From Bacteroidota bacterium (GTDB lineage: Bacteria; Bacteroidota; Bacteroidia; Chitinophagales; JADIYW01), in the NCBI GenBank assembly GCA_963169645.1, contig CAUJCO010000007.1, positions 226,737 through 290,736 of the forward strand: a stretch of DNA of 64,000 bases, written 5' to 3'. Shown piece after piece: positions 33,363-42,899 of the stretch. Position 1 is the stretch's first letter. Every line of letters begins with the position of its first letter. The notes under the pieces were generated by a model. It worked only from the letters and a program-made list of their open reading frames with translations, was not told the origin of the DNA and did no database searches. The translations under genes and the position numbers were made by a program.

Positions 33363-33370
33363 CAAATTTA
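33363..33370 (-). promoter_or_regulatory. -7 octamer TAAATTTG of the phasin-like gene, leaderless geometry
   Basis: On the minus strand TAAATTTG matches TAnnTTTG and ends 4 bp before the ATG at 33358, so the transcript should start at or within a few bases of the start codon. Confidence 0.5.
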
Positions 33371-33513
33371 ATATTAATCCATTAAAAAAATTGAGCTTAC
33401 TTATGCACACAACATAAATTTCACAAATAATATAAAACAGGAATACATATATATATCATACACTTTATTGCAACATTTTAAGTATAAAATTATAGAATAC
33501 GACAACAATTCAA

Positions 33514-33521
33514 TACATTTG
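33514..33521 (+). promoter_or_regulatory. -7 octamer TACATTTG of recJ, near-leaderless geometry
   Basis: TACATTTG matches TAnnTTTG and ends 8 bp before the recJ ATG at 33529, predicting a leader of only a few bases. Confidence 0.5.
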
Positions 33522-33528
33522 AGATATT

Positions 33529-35226
33529 ATGCTTACAGAAAAAAGATGGACAAATTTAGAAGCAGATGAAAGCGAAGTATTGGAATTGCAAAAGCAATTA
33601 AATATACATCCAATATTGTGTAAGTTATTAGTATTACGCAACATAAAAACATTCGAACAAGCTAAAGCATTTTTTAGACCTTCTTTAGAACAATTGCACG
33701 ATCCATTTTTAATGAAAGATATGGATAAAGCCATTGACCGAATAGAAAAAGCCATTACACAACAAGAAAAAATTTTAATTTATGGTGATTATGATGTAGA
33801 CGGCACAACAGCTGTTTCTGTCGTGTATTCCTTTTTCAGAAATGTTTATGGATCTATTCAATATTACATTCCGGACAGATATACAGAAGGATATGGAATT
33901 TCCTTTCAAGGAATTGATTATGCATCCGAAGAAAATGTAACTTTAATTATAGCATTGGATTGTGGAATTAAAGCACACGATAAAATCAATTATGCAAAAC
34001 AAAAAGGTATCGATTTTATTATTTGCGACCACCATCTTCCGGATGAAACCATACCAAATGCTGCCGCCGTACTGGATCCTAAAAGAAAAGATTGCACTTA
34101 TCCGTTTGATGAATTAAGTGGTTGTGGCATCGGTTTTAAATTAATACAAGCGTATGCCATCAAAAATGGAATTGCTTTAGAAAACGTGTATAAACACTTA
34201 GATTTAGTAGCCACCAGCATTGCTTCCGATTTAGTACCTATCAACGGAGAAAATAGAATACTTGCTAAATTTGGAGTGGACATTGTAAACAAACAACCAC
34301 GTGCCGGATTCAAAGCATTGATGAGTGAATTAAAACTGACACGTGTTTTAGATATCAATGACTTAGTGTTTATCATCGGTCCTCGTATCAACGCTGCTGG
34401 AAGAATTGCACACGGTAGCGAAGCCGTTACGCTTTTAGTAGAAGAGGATTACGACATCGCCTTAGAAAAAACCAAAAAAGTACAGCAAAACAATACCGAC
34501 CGAAAAAGTTTAGATAAAGACATCACAGAAGAAGCATTTGCATTAATTAATGAGAATGAAAAACTTCAACAAAAAAAATCAACCGTATTATATCAAGAAC
34601 ATTGGCACAAAGGTGTAATTGGTATTGTGGCTTCCAGATTAATAGAAAAATATCATCGACCAACCATCATCCTCACTGAATCAAATGGAAAAGCAGTAGG
34701 TTCCGGTCGTTCTGTTCCGGGTTTTGATTTGCACGATGCCATTGATGCTTGCAGCAACCTTTTAGTGCAATTTGGCGGGCATAAATATGCTGCAGGAATG
34801 ACCATAGAATTGGATAAAATTGAGGAATTTACAGCAGCTTTTGATAAAATTGTGAGCGAACGTATTTTAGATGAACAACTGATACCTCAAATAGAAATTG
34901 ATGCCGAAATAGAACTCACCGATATCAACGAAAAATTCTTTAATATCGTAGAACAAATGGCACCTTTTGGTCCGGGAAATATGCGGCCATCGTTTGTTAC
35001 TAAAGATGTATATGACACCGGCTATAGTAAAGTTTTAAACGGCAATCATCTTAAATTAAATATTTTAAAAGATGGTCAAAATCCTAAAAATGGAATAGGC
35101 TTTGGAATGGGTGATTACATGCAGCTAATGGAACAAAAAGATACGTTTAACATTTGCTACCAACTATACGCCAATGTTTGGAACGGGCAAACAAAAATTG
35201 AATTTAGATTAAAAGACTTGAAATAA
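33529..35226 (+). CDS. recJ: Single-stranded-DNA-specific exonuclease RecJ
   Basis: A 565-residue 5'-3' single-strand exonuclease used in recombination and mismatch repair. DHH-superfamily motifs in order: [12 protein letters not shown] (residues 84-95), [16 protein letters not shown], and [10 protein letters not shown]. The DHHA1 domain contains [14 protein letters not shown] and GGHKYAAGM, and a C-terminal OB-like region follows. All metal-binding residues are present. lptB begins 1 bp after its stop, so the two are co-transcribed. Confidence 0.96.
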   Translation: MLTEKRWTNLEADESEVLELQKQLNIHPILCKLLVLRNIKTFEQAKAFFRPSLEQLHDPFLMKDMDKAIDRIEKAITQQEKILIYGDYDVDGTTAVSVVYSFFRNVYGSIQYYIPDRYTEGYGISFQGIDYASEENVTLIIALDCGIKAHDKINYAKQKGIDFIICDHHLPDETIPNAAAVLDPKRKDCTYPFDELSGCGIGFKLIQAYAIKNGIALENVYKHLDLVATSIASDLVPINGENRILAKFGVDIVNKQPRAGFKALMSELKLTRVLDINDLVFIIGPRINAAGRIAHGSEAVTLLVEEDYDIALEKTKKVQQNNTDRKSLDKDITEEAFALINENEKLQQKKSTVLYQEHWHKGVIGIVASRLIEKYHRPTIILTESNGKAVGSGRSVPGFDLHDAIDACSNLLVQFGGHKYAAGMTIELDKIEEFTAAFDKIVSERILDEQLIPQIEIDAEIELTDINEKFFNIVEQMAPFGPGNMRPSFVTKDVYDTGYSKVLNGNHLKLNILKDGQNPKNGIGFGMGDYMQLMEQKDTFNICYQLYANVWNGQTKIEFRLKDLK

Positions 35227-35227
35227 T

Positions 35228-35962
35228 ATGATTCTTAGAGCAGAGCACTTAGTGAAATCATACAGTAAACGCAAAGTGGTGAACAATGTTTCTATAGAAG
35301 TGAACCAAGGTGAGTGCGTAGGCTTACTCGGGCCAAATGGTGCCGGAAAGACAACAACATTTTATATGACCGTAGGTTTGGTAACACCTGATGAAGGCAA
35401 AGTATATTTAGATAATTCCGATATTTCATCCGTTGCGATGTATAAACGAGCGAAATTAGGAATTGGTTATTTACCACAAGAAAATTCCGTTTTTAGAACA
35501 TTAAGTGTTGAAGATAATATCAAAGCAATTTTAGAATTTACACCATTAAACAAACAAGAACAGAAAGATAAATTAGAATCTTTATTAGAAGAATTTGGAT
35601 TAAAACATGTACGCAAAACACAAGGGAAATTACTTTCCGGAGGTGAGCGTAGACGAACGGAAATCGCCCGTGCATTAGCATCTGATCCTAAATTTATTTT
35701 GTTGGATGAACCATTTGCCGGTATCGACCCGATTGCTGTTGAAGATATTCAACATATCGTAGAAAAATTAAAATACAAAAATATCGGCATTTTAATTACC
35801 GACCACAATGTGCACGAAACACTCTCTATAACAGACAGAGCTTATATGTTGTTTGAAGGAAAAATTATAAAACAAGGCACTGCCGAAGAATTAGCGGCAG
35901 ACGAACAAGTACGACGGGTTTATTTAGGACAAAATTTTGAACTAAGAAAAACAACTAAATAA
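35228..35962 (+). CDS. lptB: Lipopolysaccharide export ABC transporter ATPase LptB
   Basis: A 244-residue cytoplasmic ATPase that drives LPS extraction by LptFG. Walker [12 protein letters not shown]-loop [20 protein letters not shown], signature [15 protein letters not shown], Walker [14 protein letters not shown] and the H-switch [12 protein letters not shown] are all present; the LPQE and FAGIDP wording is characteristic of LptB rather than amino-acid transporters. The other Lpt genes are not in this window. It converges with yebC, with 4 bp between. Confidence 0.94.
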   Translation: MILRAEHLVKSYSKRKVVNNVSIEVNQGECVGLLGPNGAGKTTTFYMTVGLVTPDEGKVYLDNSDISSVAMYKRAKLGIGYLPQENSVFRTLSVEDNIKAILEFTPLNKQEQKDKLESLLEEFGLKHVRKTQGKLLSGGERRRTEIARALASDPKFILLDEPFAGIDPIAVEDIQHIVEKLKYKNIGILITDHNVHETLSITDRAYMLFEGKIIKQGTAEELAADEQVRRVYLGQNFELRKTTK

Positions 35963-35966
35963 ATTA

Positions 35967-36677
35967 TTACGCTAAATTATGGAAAACGGTTTGCACATCG
36001 TCATCTTGCTCCAACTTATCAATTAATTCTAATACCTCGTCAGTTTGCTCTTCGTTTAATTCTTTGCCAATACTCGGAATGCGCTGTAATTCTGCACTAA
36101 TCACTTCAATATTTTTATCTTCTAATGCTTTTTGCAACGATCCAAAATCAGCAAACTTAGTGTATAAAATAAGCTGTGCTTCTTCATCTTTTTCCATATT
36201 ATCCAATCCGGCATCAATCAAATCTAATTCTAATTCATCCATATCGTGATTGGCCGCTGCAATTTTAAAAACACCTTTGCGTTCAAAAATAAAATCGTGC
36301 ATACCTTGTGTACCCATAGAACCGCCATTTTTATTTAAAATAGCACGAAGGTTAGCAACTGTACGCGTAGGATTATCTGTAGCTGTTTCTATCACAATAG
36401 CTGTGCCGTGCGGTCCCATTGCTTCATATACTACTTCGCTAAATCCTTTGGTATCTGTAGAGGAAGCTCTTTTAATAGCAGCTTCGATTCTATCTTTTGG
36501 CATTTGAGCCGCCTTAGCATTTTGTATTGCTCTACGTAAATTGGCATTGGTATCCGGACTTGGACCACCTGCTTTCACCGCCATAGCAATCTCTCTACCG
36601 GCTCGTGTAAATGCCTTTGCCATTTTATCCCATCTTGCAAACTTCGCTGCTTTTCTATATTCAAACGCTCTTCCCAT
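35967..36677 (-). CDS. yebC: YebC/PmpR-family DNA-binding regulator / translation factor
   Basis: A 236-residue protein of the TACO1/YebC family: MGRAFEYRKAAKFARWDKMA at the start, FTRAGREIAMAVKAGGPSPDTNANLR, PKDRIEAAIKRA, and later YEAMGPHGTAIVIE. The family is classed as transcriptional regulators, and newer work links some members to translation through polyproline stretches. The F-E-Y-R-K start differs from the common AGHSKW form and is seen in Bacteroidota. A -7 octamer TATTTTTG lies on the minus strand at 36726-36719. Confidence 0.92.
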   Translation of the reverse strand: MGRAFEYRKAAKFARWDKMAKAFTRAGREIAMAVKAGGPSPDTNANLRRAIQNAKAAQMPKDRIEAAIKRASSTDTKGFSEVVYEAMGPHGTAIVIETATDNPTRTVANLRAILNKNGGSMGTQGMHDFIFERKGVFKIAAANHDMDELELDLIDAGLDNMEKDEEAQLILYTKFADFGSLQKALEDKNIEVISAELQRIPSIGKELNEEQTDEVLELIDKLEQDDDVQTVFHNLA

Positions 36678-36765
36678 TTTAATATGTATATTGATATTTT
36701 TAAGAAAATAATGTGCTACAAAAATAAAAAATTAAGTATGGAAAGAAAAATATAGTATTGATTTT

Positions 36766-37197
36766 TTAAACTTCTAAAAAACGATTTCGAATCTCGGGTG
36801 ATGGCAACATACAAGATTCTTTTTTGCCAAACCACTTGTATCTATTTTTGGCAATAATGTCATATCCAAAATCAGTGATGAATGATGGCAGTATTTGAAA
36901 CAAGGCTAACAATTTCCATACACCACTAAAATATTTTACAATTTGAAAGGCTGCTTTCGATTTAAAAAAAGCTTGTTTATTTTCAATAAAAACAACACCT
37001 TCTAACGAAGTTGGCATGTTGTAATGTTGTAATAATTGTTGTCCAATGGAAGATTGTAAACTTGCAAATTGCAACGACTGACTGCTATCGTGTTGAATAA
37101 TAAATTGAACGCTCGATGCACAAAAATTGCATACACCATCAAACAAAACCACTTTATCTAAGCTTGAAATATCTAGTTTATTGACAGTCGTTTCCAT
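36766..37197 (-). CDS. DCC-type thiol-disulfide oxidoreductase (DUF393)
   Basis: A 143-residue protein with the DCC signature at the N-terminus, VVLFDGVCNFCASSVQFI, whose CxxC is thioredoxin-like. The C-terminal part (YDIIAKNRYKWFGKKESCML) also matches the family. It should act as a small redox protein in the cytoplasm. Its ATG immediately follows the stop codon of the upstream T9SS gene, so it is translated from the same message (39.9-36.8 kb). Confidence 0.88.
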   Translation of the reverse strand: METTVNKLDISSLDKVVLFDGVCNFCASSVQFIIQHDSSQSLQFASLQSSIGQQLLQHYNMPTSLEGVVFIENKQAFFKSKAAFQIVKYFSGVWKLLALFQILPSFITDFGYDIIAKNRYKWFGKKESCMLPSPEIRNRFLEV

Positions 37198-39096
37198 TTA
37201 TTCACTTTTTATAAATTTGGCTGTACCTGTTTGGTTGGTTTGTGTATTGGTAATTTTAATAAAATAAGGTGCAGCTGGCAATTCCTGAATGAAAATAAAA
37301 CCGGCATTTTGTAATACGTTAGATTGCACTAATCGGCCATCTAAAGCAAAAATTTCAATTTTATTTTCATCTTTAATTCCTTCAATGAACAAAGTTGTAT
37401 TAGCTGGATTTGGATATAGTTTTATATCGTACGCTTTTACTACTTGTTGTTTTATTGGAGTTAAATAATATGGCAGAGGCTTACCTACAACCGGATTAAT
37501 TATCATCGTTCCTTCCAATCCGGATTCTCTCCATTTTTCTACACCATCAACATAAAAATTAAAAGCAGAACGATTATTATTTCTATCAAATCCGATAGTC
37601 AACGATTGTTTATTATCCACGATTAATCCGATAGCAAACGTATCGGATAGTACTAATGGATAGGTGGCACCATTCAACACAAAATCCGGTTTTATCGGCA
37701 CATAGTAAAAATTATTAATAGTATCTACACTAAATTCTTTATTCAAGTTCGATAGTTTTAAATTGGTTTGTTTGTACAACAAATCACTTTCTGCGTACAC
37801 ACTGTTTCTGTTGAAATTTTTCCAAACACATACACTAAAAGTCGCCAAATTATTATCTACTTGTGTAGGCAACACTTGAAATTTAATGGCTTGTATTGTA
37901 TCCGGATTTCTAAAATGATATTTCACAGCCATCTTGTAGTAATCCAAGCTTTCCACCCAATAACCACGCTCTGCCGAACCATCATCATACGAAAAAAAAT
38001 TGCTAAATACTTGTTGGTGCGACATGGAATTGTTGGACAAAACCGGAGCCGATTCACCGGCTTCTGCAGAGACATCAAAATGATAATCTACTTTGATGAC
38101 AACCGTATCACCAACAATATTAGTTGGTATTAAAAATTTAGGATACTTAATTTCATTTTCGGAAAGTGGACCAAAATCTCGTGAAGGCCCGTTGAAACTG
38201 GCAATGTTGGTACCTGTATTTACAACCGTAGCATCGTAATAATCTACAATATCAGTTGTTGGATTTACGAAATTATTTTTTACAAAAATGCTCACCGTAT
38301 CGGCTAAATCTAAGGTATCAAATTGATGATACGGCATGGCATAATAGTGTTTCAACAAACTCTTTGGCGCAAATTCATACGCCATTTCTTTAATAGTATT
38401 TTCTGTTGATGTATCTCTGTTTCTATCCAGCTTTACGTAATCAATATGCCATGTGTCATTGGCTCCATTTAAATTTCCATACGATTCAAAACGAAATTGA
38501 AACGCAGCGTTTAAATAAATAGAATCTACTTTCACAAAAACTTGACGCATTTTAGCTACACTTAATGCTGAAGTTTGCCACATTAAATTCCAATTTCCGG
38601 CAGTATCTAAAAATTGCAACGTCAACAAATCATTAGGTGCGGTAGGTGTTTCGCCAAAATCGCCTTGTAAATAATAGAAACTCAAAAACACATTACTATC
38701 AGCTGTCATTCCGGATAAATCAATCGCATTGGACGTTAGTTTATCTGCTGCACCGGAAACCAAAGTAGCAGCATTGCTATATGGTTTTCCATTTGCATCT
38801 GTACCATCAAACGTAGCCACACCTAAGGTGATGGTTTCTTTGGGAAAGGTATTATTTATGTACACAAAATTATCTTGCCATAAACTTACATTTGGATAAA
38901 TGGCATTTTGGTTAAAATCGTCAAAAAAAGGCAAACTTAAGGCACTTATTCTTTGCTTCGATTTTTGCAATTTAAATTGTTGATTATTGTATTCATTTTT
39001 TTTAGGATGAAAAATCAACGGAACAATTGCTTCCTGCTGTGCAAATGCAGTAACAAAAATAAAAAGTGCGACTATTTGTGTAAATATTTTTTGCAT
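37198..39096 (-). CDS. Secreted protein with type A T9SS sorting domain
   Basis: A 632-residue secreted protein. Signal peptide MQKIFTQIVALFIFVTAFAQ; a jelly-roll-like segment (SNVFLSFYYLQGDFGETP ... WHIDYVKLDRN) resembling a MAM-type fold; beta-rich domains; and a type A sorting domain (IKLYPNPANTTLFIEGI ... AAPYFIKITNTQTNQTG). It is exported by T9SS to the surface. No catalytic motif is recognised. It lies between a PASTA protein gene (15 bp upstream) and the DCC gene (0 bp). Confidence 0.85.
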   Translation of the reverse strand: MQKIFTQIVALFIFVTAFAQQEAIVPLIFHPKKNEYNNQQFKLQKSKQRISALSLPFFDDFNQNAIYPNVSLWQDNFVYINNTFPKETITLGVATFDGTDANGKPYSNAATLVSGAADKLTSNAIDLSGMTADSNVFLSFYYLQGDFGETPTAPNDLLTLQFLDTAGNWNLMWQTSALSVAKMRQVFVKVDSIYLNAAFQFRFESYGNLNGANDTWHIDYVKLDRNRDTSTENTIKEMAYEFAPKSLLKHYYAMPYHQFDTLDLADTVSIFVKNNFVNPTTDIVDYYDATVVNTGTNIASFNGPSRDFGPLSENEIKYPKFLIPTNIVGDTVVIKVDYHFDVSAEAGESAPVLSNNSMSHQQVFSNFFSYDDGSAERGYWVESLDYYKMAVKYHFRNPDTIQAIKFQVLPTQVDNNLATFSVCVWKNFNRNSVYAESDLLYKQTNLKLSNLNKEFSVDTINNFYYVPIKPDFVLNGATYPLVLSDTFAIGLIVDNKQSLTIGFDRNNNRSAFNFYVDGVEKWRESGLEGTMIINPVVGKPLPYYLTPIKQQVVKAYDIKLYPNPANTTLFIEGIKDENKIEIFALDGRLVQSNVLQNAGFIFIQELPAAPYFIKITNTQTNQTGTAKFIKSE

Positions 39097-39111
39097 CAGA
39101 GTTTATAATAA

Positions 39112-39909
39112 TTAATTGTTTTTTGGAATTAATTTATTCATTCCGGGTGTTTTCACTTCTTCAGTCATAGCTTTATTTTGTCGGATAAACAATTGCACGG
39201 TATTGCCTTCACCCAATTTTCCGGGTTGTCCAAATTTCGGTTCTTGATCATATACGTACGCACTCATTGTATCTTCTATCATACCATCTGCAATTAGCAA
39301 ACCGGCATTTAAATGCACTGCTTCCAAAACGGCTTTGGCTTCTAAAACTGTTAAATCGGTTAAAGGTGGCACATCGGTTACTTGACTGCCAAACCCATCT
39401 CCTAACACCAAATCAATGGTTGTACCTTTTCGCACTACGGTTTCCGGTTTCACAATTTTTCCATCCATTTGAATATTTAATACGGCATCTTTTGCCATAT
39501 CCGGAATATAAATATATCGCCCAATTTTTAAGCCCCAATTATGCAGTATAATTTCTGCTTGACGCCGGGAATTATCAATAATATTAGGAATTTTAACACT
39601 TGGTGGTGTTGATGCATTTAATGTTAAATAAATTTTTCTATTCTCTTTTACTTTTGCACCTTTCAATGGTTGTTGCTCTAAAACAGACAATGGTGGTTTA
39701 CTTTCATCAAAGGTAGAATCGACAACCATATAATCTAAATCGTAATCACTGAGTGTATTTTTTGCCTCAAACAATGATTTTCCTTTTACATTCGGCACTA
39801 ACACAAATTCTCCATGATGTGTGTACCATCCTAAACTCCAAAATAATAGTAGAATCAAACCTATTCCGGTAATAATAATAGCAAGGATGTTGGTTGAAAT
39901 TTTATTCAT
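39112..39909 (-). CDS. Membrane-anchored PASTA-domain protein
   Basis: From ATG 39909 the product has 265 residues: one N-terminal membrane helix (ILAIIITGIGLILLLFWSLG) and three extracytoplasmic PASTA repeats (VPNVKGKSLFEAKNTL, IPNIIDNSRRQAEIIL, VPPLTDLTVLEAKAVLEAVH). PASTA repeats bind peptidoglycan or muropeptides; there is no kinase or transpeptidase domain here. The frame is open upstream to 39969, but the likely -7 octamer (39966-39959) lies inside that extension, so the shorter start is right. It starts a three-gene operon and is divergent from ddl, which also concerns the cell wall. Confidence 0.88.
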   Translation of the reverse strand: MNKISTNILAIIITGIGLILLLFWSLGWYTHHGEFVLVPNVKGKSLFEAKNTLSDYDLDYMVVDSTFDESKPPLSVLEQQPLKGAKVKENRKIYLTLNASTPPSVKIPNIIDNSRRQAEIILHNWGLKIGRYIYIPDMAKDAVLNIQMDGKIVKPETVVRKGTTIDLVLGDGFGSQVTDVPPLTDLTVLEAKAVLEAVHLNAGLLIADGMIEDTMSAYVYDQEPKFGQPGKLGEGNTVQLFIRQNKAMTEEVKTPGMNKLIPKNN

Positions 39910-40069
39910 GTATCTTGTTTTGACAAAACGTAAAAAACGTAATCTTATTTCTTTCAAACAAAAATACATAAATTACTTAGATATCATTGCCCTTTGATTG
40001 CGCACATTGTGCATAATCTTAACAAATAAAAAATAATGCAGGTTTTATATTTACAGCACAATATTGGAC

Positions 40070-41155
40070 ATGAAAAAACAAAAAATCGGATTGGTATTTG
40101 GTGGAAAATCACCGGAACACGAGGTTTCTATCATATCAGCAAGAAACATTTATGCTGCAATCAATCGAGAAAAATTTGAAGTAACCTTAATCGGAATTGC
40201 GCAAGATGGTAAATGGTATTTAGAATCTGAAGAAAACTTATTAGATAAGCATTGTGTAATTGGTACAAATGCGGTACAAATTGCTGTTGTTTTTGGAAAT
40301 GAACATCAAAAATTTATACGTTTAGACAATGCTACTTATTTAGAAAATATGGATGTTATATTTCCTATTACACACGGACCTAATGGTGAAGATGGCACGT
40401 TGCAAGGTATCTTTTTACAATTAGATATACCATTTGTTGGACCAAGTGTATTAGGCTCTGCGGTGGCCATGGATAAAGATTTCACAAAACGTATTTTACG
40501 AGATGCCGGTATTGGCCATGCAGAAGGTATTACGTTTCATAAACACCAATTGCCAAGCATTTCATATGATGCAGTTGTGCGCCAATTAGGTGATATTTTA
40601 TTTATAAAACCTTGCAATATGGGTTCGAGCGTGGGTGTATCAAGAGCTACCAACGAAACAGAATTCCATACTGCACTTCAAGAGGCATTTAAATTTGACA
40701 CAAAAATTCTAATAGAAAAAGCTGTTATTGGTAGAGAATTAGAGTGTGCTGTTTTGGGAAATGAAAGGATAGAAGCAAGTACTGTTGGTGAAATTGTAAT
40801 GGAGAAAGGATTCTACGATTTTGAAAACAAATACGTAAACGACAATGCCAAAATCACCATTCCGGCAACCAATATTACCGACAACCAATTGGCAAAAATC
40901 CAAGATACGGCTCGAAAAGCCTATTTTGCATTAGGGTTGGAAGGCCTATCTCGTATAGATGTATTTTTAACCGAAGCGGATGAAGTAATCATTAATGAAC
41001 CGAATACATTACCCGGGTTTACATCTATTTCCATGTATCCTAAATTATGGGAAGCATCAGGATTAAACTATTCTGATTTAATTAGTAAATTAATACAATT
41101 AGCTATTGAAAGACATCAACGCGATTCACAATTACAACGCGTAAGAATAAGCTAA
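40070..41155 (+). CDS. ddl: D-alanine--D-alanine ligase
   Basis: A 361-residue ATP-grasp ligase making the D-Ala-D-Ala dipeptide of peptidoglycan. Key segments: GLVFGGKSPEHEVSIISARN, PITHGPNGEDGTLQG, IKPCNMGSSVGVSRA, GRELECAVLGN and INEPNTLPGFTSISMYPKLW. The tyrosine of SMYPKLW is that of ligases making D-Ala-D-Ala. ATG 40070 is preferred to a TTG two codons earlier. A near-consensus -7 box TATATTTA is about 20 bp upstream. Confidence 0.96.
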   Translation: MKKQKIGLVFGGKSPEHEVSIISARNIYAAINREKFEVTLIGIAQDGKWYLESEENLLDKHCVIGTNAVQIAVVFGNEHQKFIRLDNATYLENMDVIFPITHGPNGEDGTLQGIFLQLDIPFVGPSVLGSAVAMDKDFTKRILRDAGIGHAEGITFHKHQLPSISYDAVVRQLGDILFIKPCNMGSSVGVSRATNETEFHTALQEAFKFDTKILIEKAVIGRELECAVLGNERIEASTVGEIVMEKGFYDFENKYVNDNAKITIPATNITDNQLAKIQDTARKAYFALGLEGLSRIDVFLTEADEVIINEPNTLPGFTSISMYPKLWEASGLNYSDLISKLIQLAIERHQRDSQLQRVRIS

Positions 41156-41472
41156 AAATAGGAGCTTTCACTTAATTTATTTCAATACAATCTTAGTATG
41201 CATTTCGTATGCATAGCATAATTCTTTTAGTAGTTTACTATTACACTATGCAACAAAATACGAGAAAACGATAAAAACAATTCTTATTTATTTATACTAA
41301 AAATGCTCCAAAATCCCAAATTTGGCATCCATTTTTGTGCATTTATTTGATATATCTCAATAAAAACTAGCCAAAAATTGACCGTTTACTAACTGAAACC
41401 TACCATTCACACACTGAAATGGAAGGTATTGAAATATTCACTTCATCTTTGTAGTACAAAACCAAAAAGACT
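41156..41472. other. 317-bp gap, no gene seen
   Basis: AT-rich sequence with no long frame or strong hairpin. It holds an imperfect Fnr-like palindrome TTGAT-ATAT-CTCAA at 41347-41360 (one arm mismatch) and a near-consensus -7 box CATCTTTG at 41444-41451, 22 bp before the next ATG. Confidence 0.45.
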
Positions 41473-41898
41473 ATGAAAAACTTATTTTTTATGCTACTAG
41501 CGATGTTACTCAGTATTTCCGCTTTAGCGCAGCGAAAAAACGAAACACAAAAGCCATTCATCGGAAATTGGAAATTCAGTAACAAAAGCAAAAACAACGA
41601 ATTCCAAAAAGTATTTGATGGTTCAACTATCATTAACTATAAAAGCGAAGTTTTTAAATTTGCTACAAATGGAACTTTTAAACATGATTTCATCGATACC
41701 AAAGGAAACACAGTGCGTACTTTAGAAGGTAAATGGAAATCAACCGGTGATAAAATCAACATTAAATACACAGAAATTGACTATGAATTGAGCTTGAGTT
41801 ATTTCTTTATTGATCAAGATTTAGTTCTAGGTCAAAACTTCAACCATGTCATATTTACAAAAGAGATCAATTTTGAGAATCCTATTACGATGAAGTAA
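41473..41898 (+). CDS. Secreted lipocalin-like protein, copy 1 of a tandem pair
   Basis: A 141-residue protein with a signal peptide (MKNLFFMLLAMLLSISALAQ). The mature part has the pattern of small lipocalin-like domains: IGNWKF near the start, then repeated strands with FKFATNGTFKHDF, LEGKWKSTGDKINI and a C-terminal LGQNFNHVIFTK. It is clearly a paralogue of the next gene (shared RKNET, IG-WKF, DTKGN, YFFID-DLVLGQNFNHV-FTK). No ligand can be suggested. Confidence 0.8.
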   Translation: MKNLFFMLLAMLLSISALAQRKNETQKPFIGNWKFSNKSKNNEFQKVFDGSTIINYKSEVFKFATNGTFKHDFIDTKGNTVRTLEGKWKSTGDKINIKYTEIDYELSLSYFFIDQDLVLGQNFNHVIFTKEINFENPITMK

Positions 41899-42001
41899 AT
41901 TGGTTAAATTTTTGGTTTGTATTAAATGGGTGGAATTTGCTTTGTGCAAATTCCACTTTATTATTTAACACGGTTAAACTAACTATTTAACTAAAAACAA
42001 A

Positions 42002-42015
42002 TTGACAAATATCAA
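42002..42015 (+). promoter_or_regulatory. Crp/Fnr-type box upstream of the second paralogue
   Basis: TTGAC-AAAT-ATCAA fits TTGAy-N4-rTCAA with one variable position. It lies 46 bp before the ATG of the 42062 gene. No convincing TAnnTTTG octamer follows at the nor-type spacing, so support is weaker than at nor. Confidence 0.35.
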
Positions 42016-42061
42016 TAAATATAACAACTTTATTATACCATAAAACTTAAATACCAAATGT

Positions 42062-42478
42062 ATGAAAACGGCATTTTTTCTACTGTGTTTGGTAGCCATG
42101 TTTGGCACCACATTAGCACAGCGTAAAAATGAAACAGAAAACCCAATTATCGGTACTTGGAAATTTTCCAGACAGTCCATAAACAATGATTTCCAAAAGA
42201 AATTTGAAGGAATGCGGAATTTCCCGAATGAGTACATAACTTTTTACCAAAATCACACTTTCCGTCATGAATTTATGGACACCAAAGGAAATGTGGGCAA
42301 AGAATTAACAGGTGAATGGAAATTAAAAAATGATGCTATATCCATTCTGTATGATGAAATTGATTTTAACCTAAAAACTAATTATTTCTTTATTGACACG
42401 GATTTAGTACTTGGACAGAATTTCAATCACGTGGTATTTACAAAACAAAGCATAAACGATCCGATTGTAATGAAATAG
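42062..42478 (+). CDS. Secreted lipocalin-like protein, copy 2 of a tandem pair
   Basis: A 138-residue protein with a signal peptide (MKTAFFLLCLVAMFGTTLAQ) and the same body as the preceding gene: RKNETENPIIGTWKFSRQ, FRHEFMDTKGNVGKELTGEW and the C-terminal YFFIDTDLVLGQNFNHVVF. Signal peptides and 5' regions of the two copies differ, so they are an old duplication with separate control. A Crp/Fnr-type box precedes this copy and a long perfect hairpin follows it. Confidence 0.8.
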   Translation: MKTAFFLLCLVAMFGTTLAQRKNETENPIIGTWKFSRQSINNDFQKKFEGMRNFPNEYITFYQNHTFRHEFMDTKGNVGKELTGEWKLKNDAISILYDEIDFNLKTNYFFIDTDLVLGQNFNHVVFTKQSINDPIVMK

Positions 42479-42503
42479 GATAAAAATATAAATTAAAAAA
42501 ACT

Positions 42504-42549
42504 GTATCACGTCAAACTATTAATAAAGACTAATAGTTTGACGTGATAC
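42504..42549. repeat. Perfect 19-bp inverted repeat after the second paralogue
   Basis: Bases 42504-42522 and 42531-42549 are perfect reverse complements around an 8-nt loop, 26 bp after the stop codon. The stem begins GTATCACGTCAAAC. It is longer than the other terminators here and is followed by only a weak T-rich stretch. The remainder of the 421-bp gap up to 42899 holds a 9-bp hairpin (42634-42659), TTACAA-N6-TTGTAA (42725-42742) and the promoter of the next gene, but no frame. Confidence 0.8.
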
Positions 42550-42830
42550 TTATTATTAAAATGCTGTTTATTTCATTTATAATTCACCAATAAACAGGCA
42601 CATAAATGCAGCCATTTCACCAAAAGATAAAATAAACTTTCATTAATTACTGAAAGTTTAAAATAATTCAAAACCTATAAATTAACATGGATAATATGAA
42701 ATCATCCTGAATTTTACAATTAATTTACAATTACAGTTGTAATGTTTATTTCATTTAAATATTCATATTCTATTAACTTGACTTTCACATCTACTACATT
42801 TTAAAATCAAACTTTAATAATTGATATTTT

Positions 42831-42861
42831 TTGACACATGTCAAATAATGCTATAATTTTG
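42831..42861 (+). promoter_or_regulatory. Crp/Fnr-type box and -7 octamer of the helical Lys/Ala-rich protein gene
   Basis: TTGAC-ACAT-GTCAA (42831-42844) is a perfect palindrome. TAATTTTG (42854-42861) is a consensus -7 octamer, only 16.5 bp from the box centre, which would put the box over the -33 region. A second, one-mismatch octamer CAATTTTG (42868-42875) is 30.5 bp from the centre, near the nor-type spacing. Activation or repression therefore depends on which octamer is used. Confidence 0.5.
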
Positions 42862-42899
42862 TACTATCAATTTTGATAAATAAAATAAAATTTTTAAAA

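Noticed and set aside
40002..40012. GCACATTGTGC palindrome between the PASTA gene and ddl
   Set aside because: Only 11 bp, no second copy seen in the window and no link to a known operator.
41347..41360. TTGAT-ATAT-CTCAA upstream of the first secreted paralogue
   Set aside because: One arm mismatch and about 90 bp from the only promoter-like octamer, so it is not counted as a regulator box.
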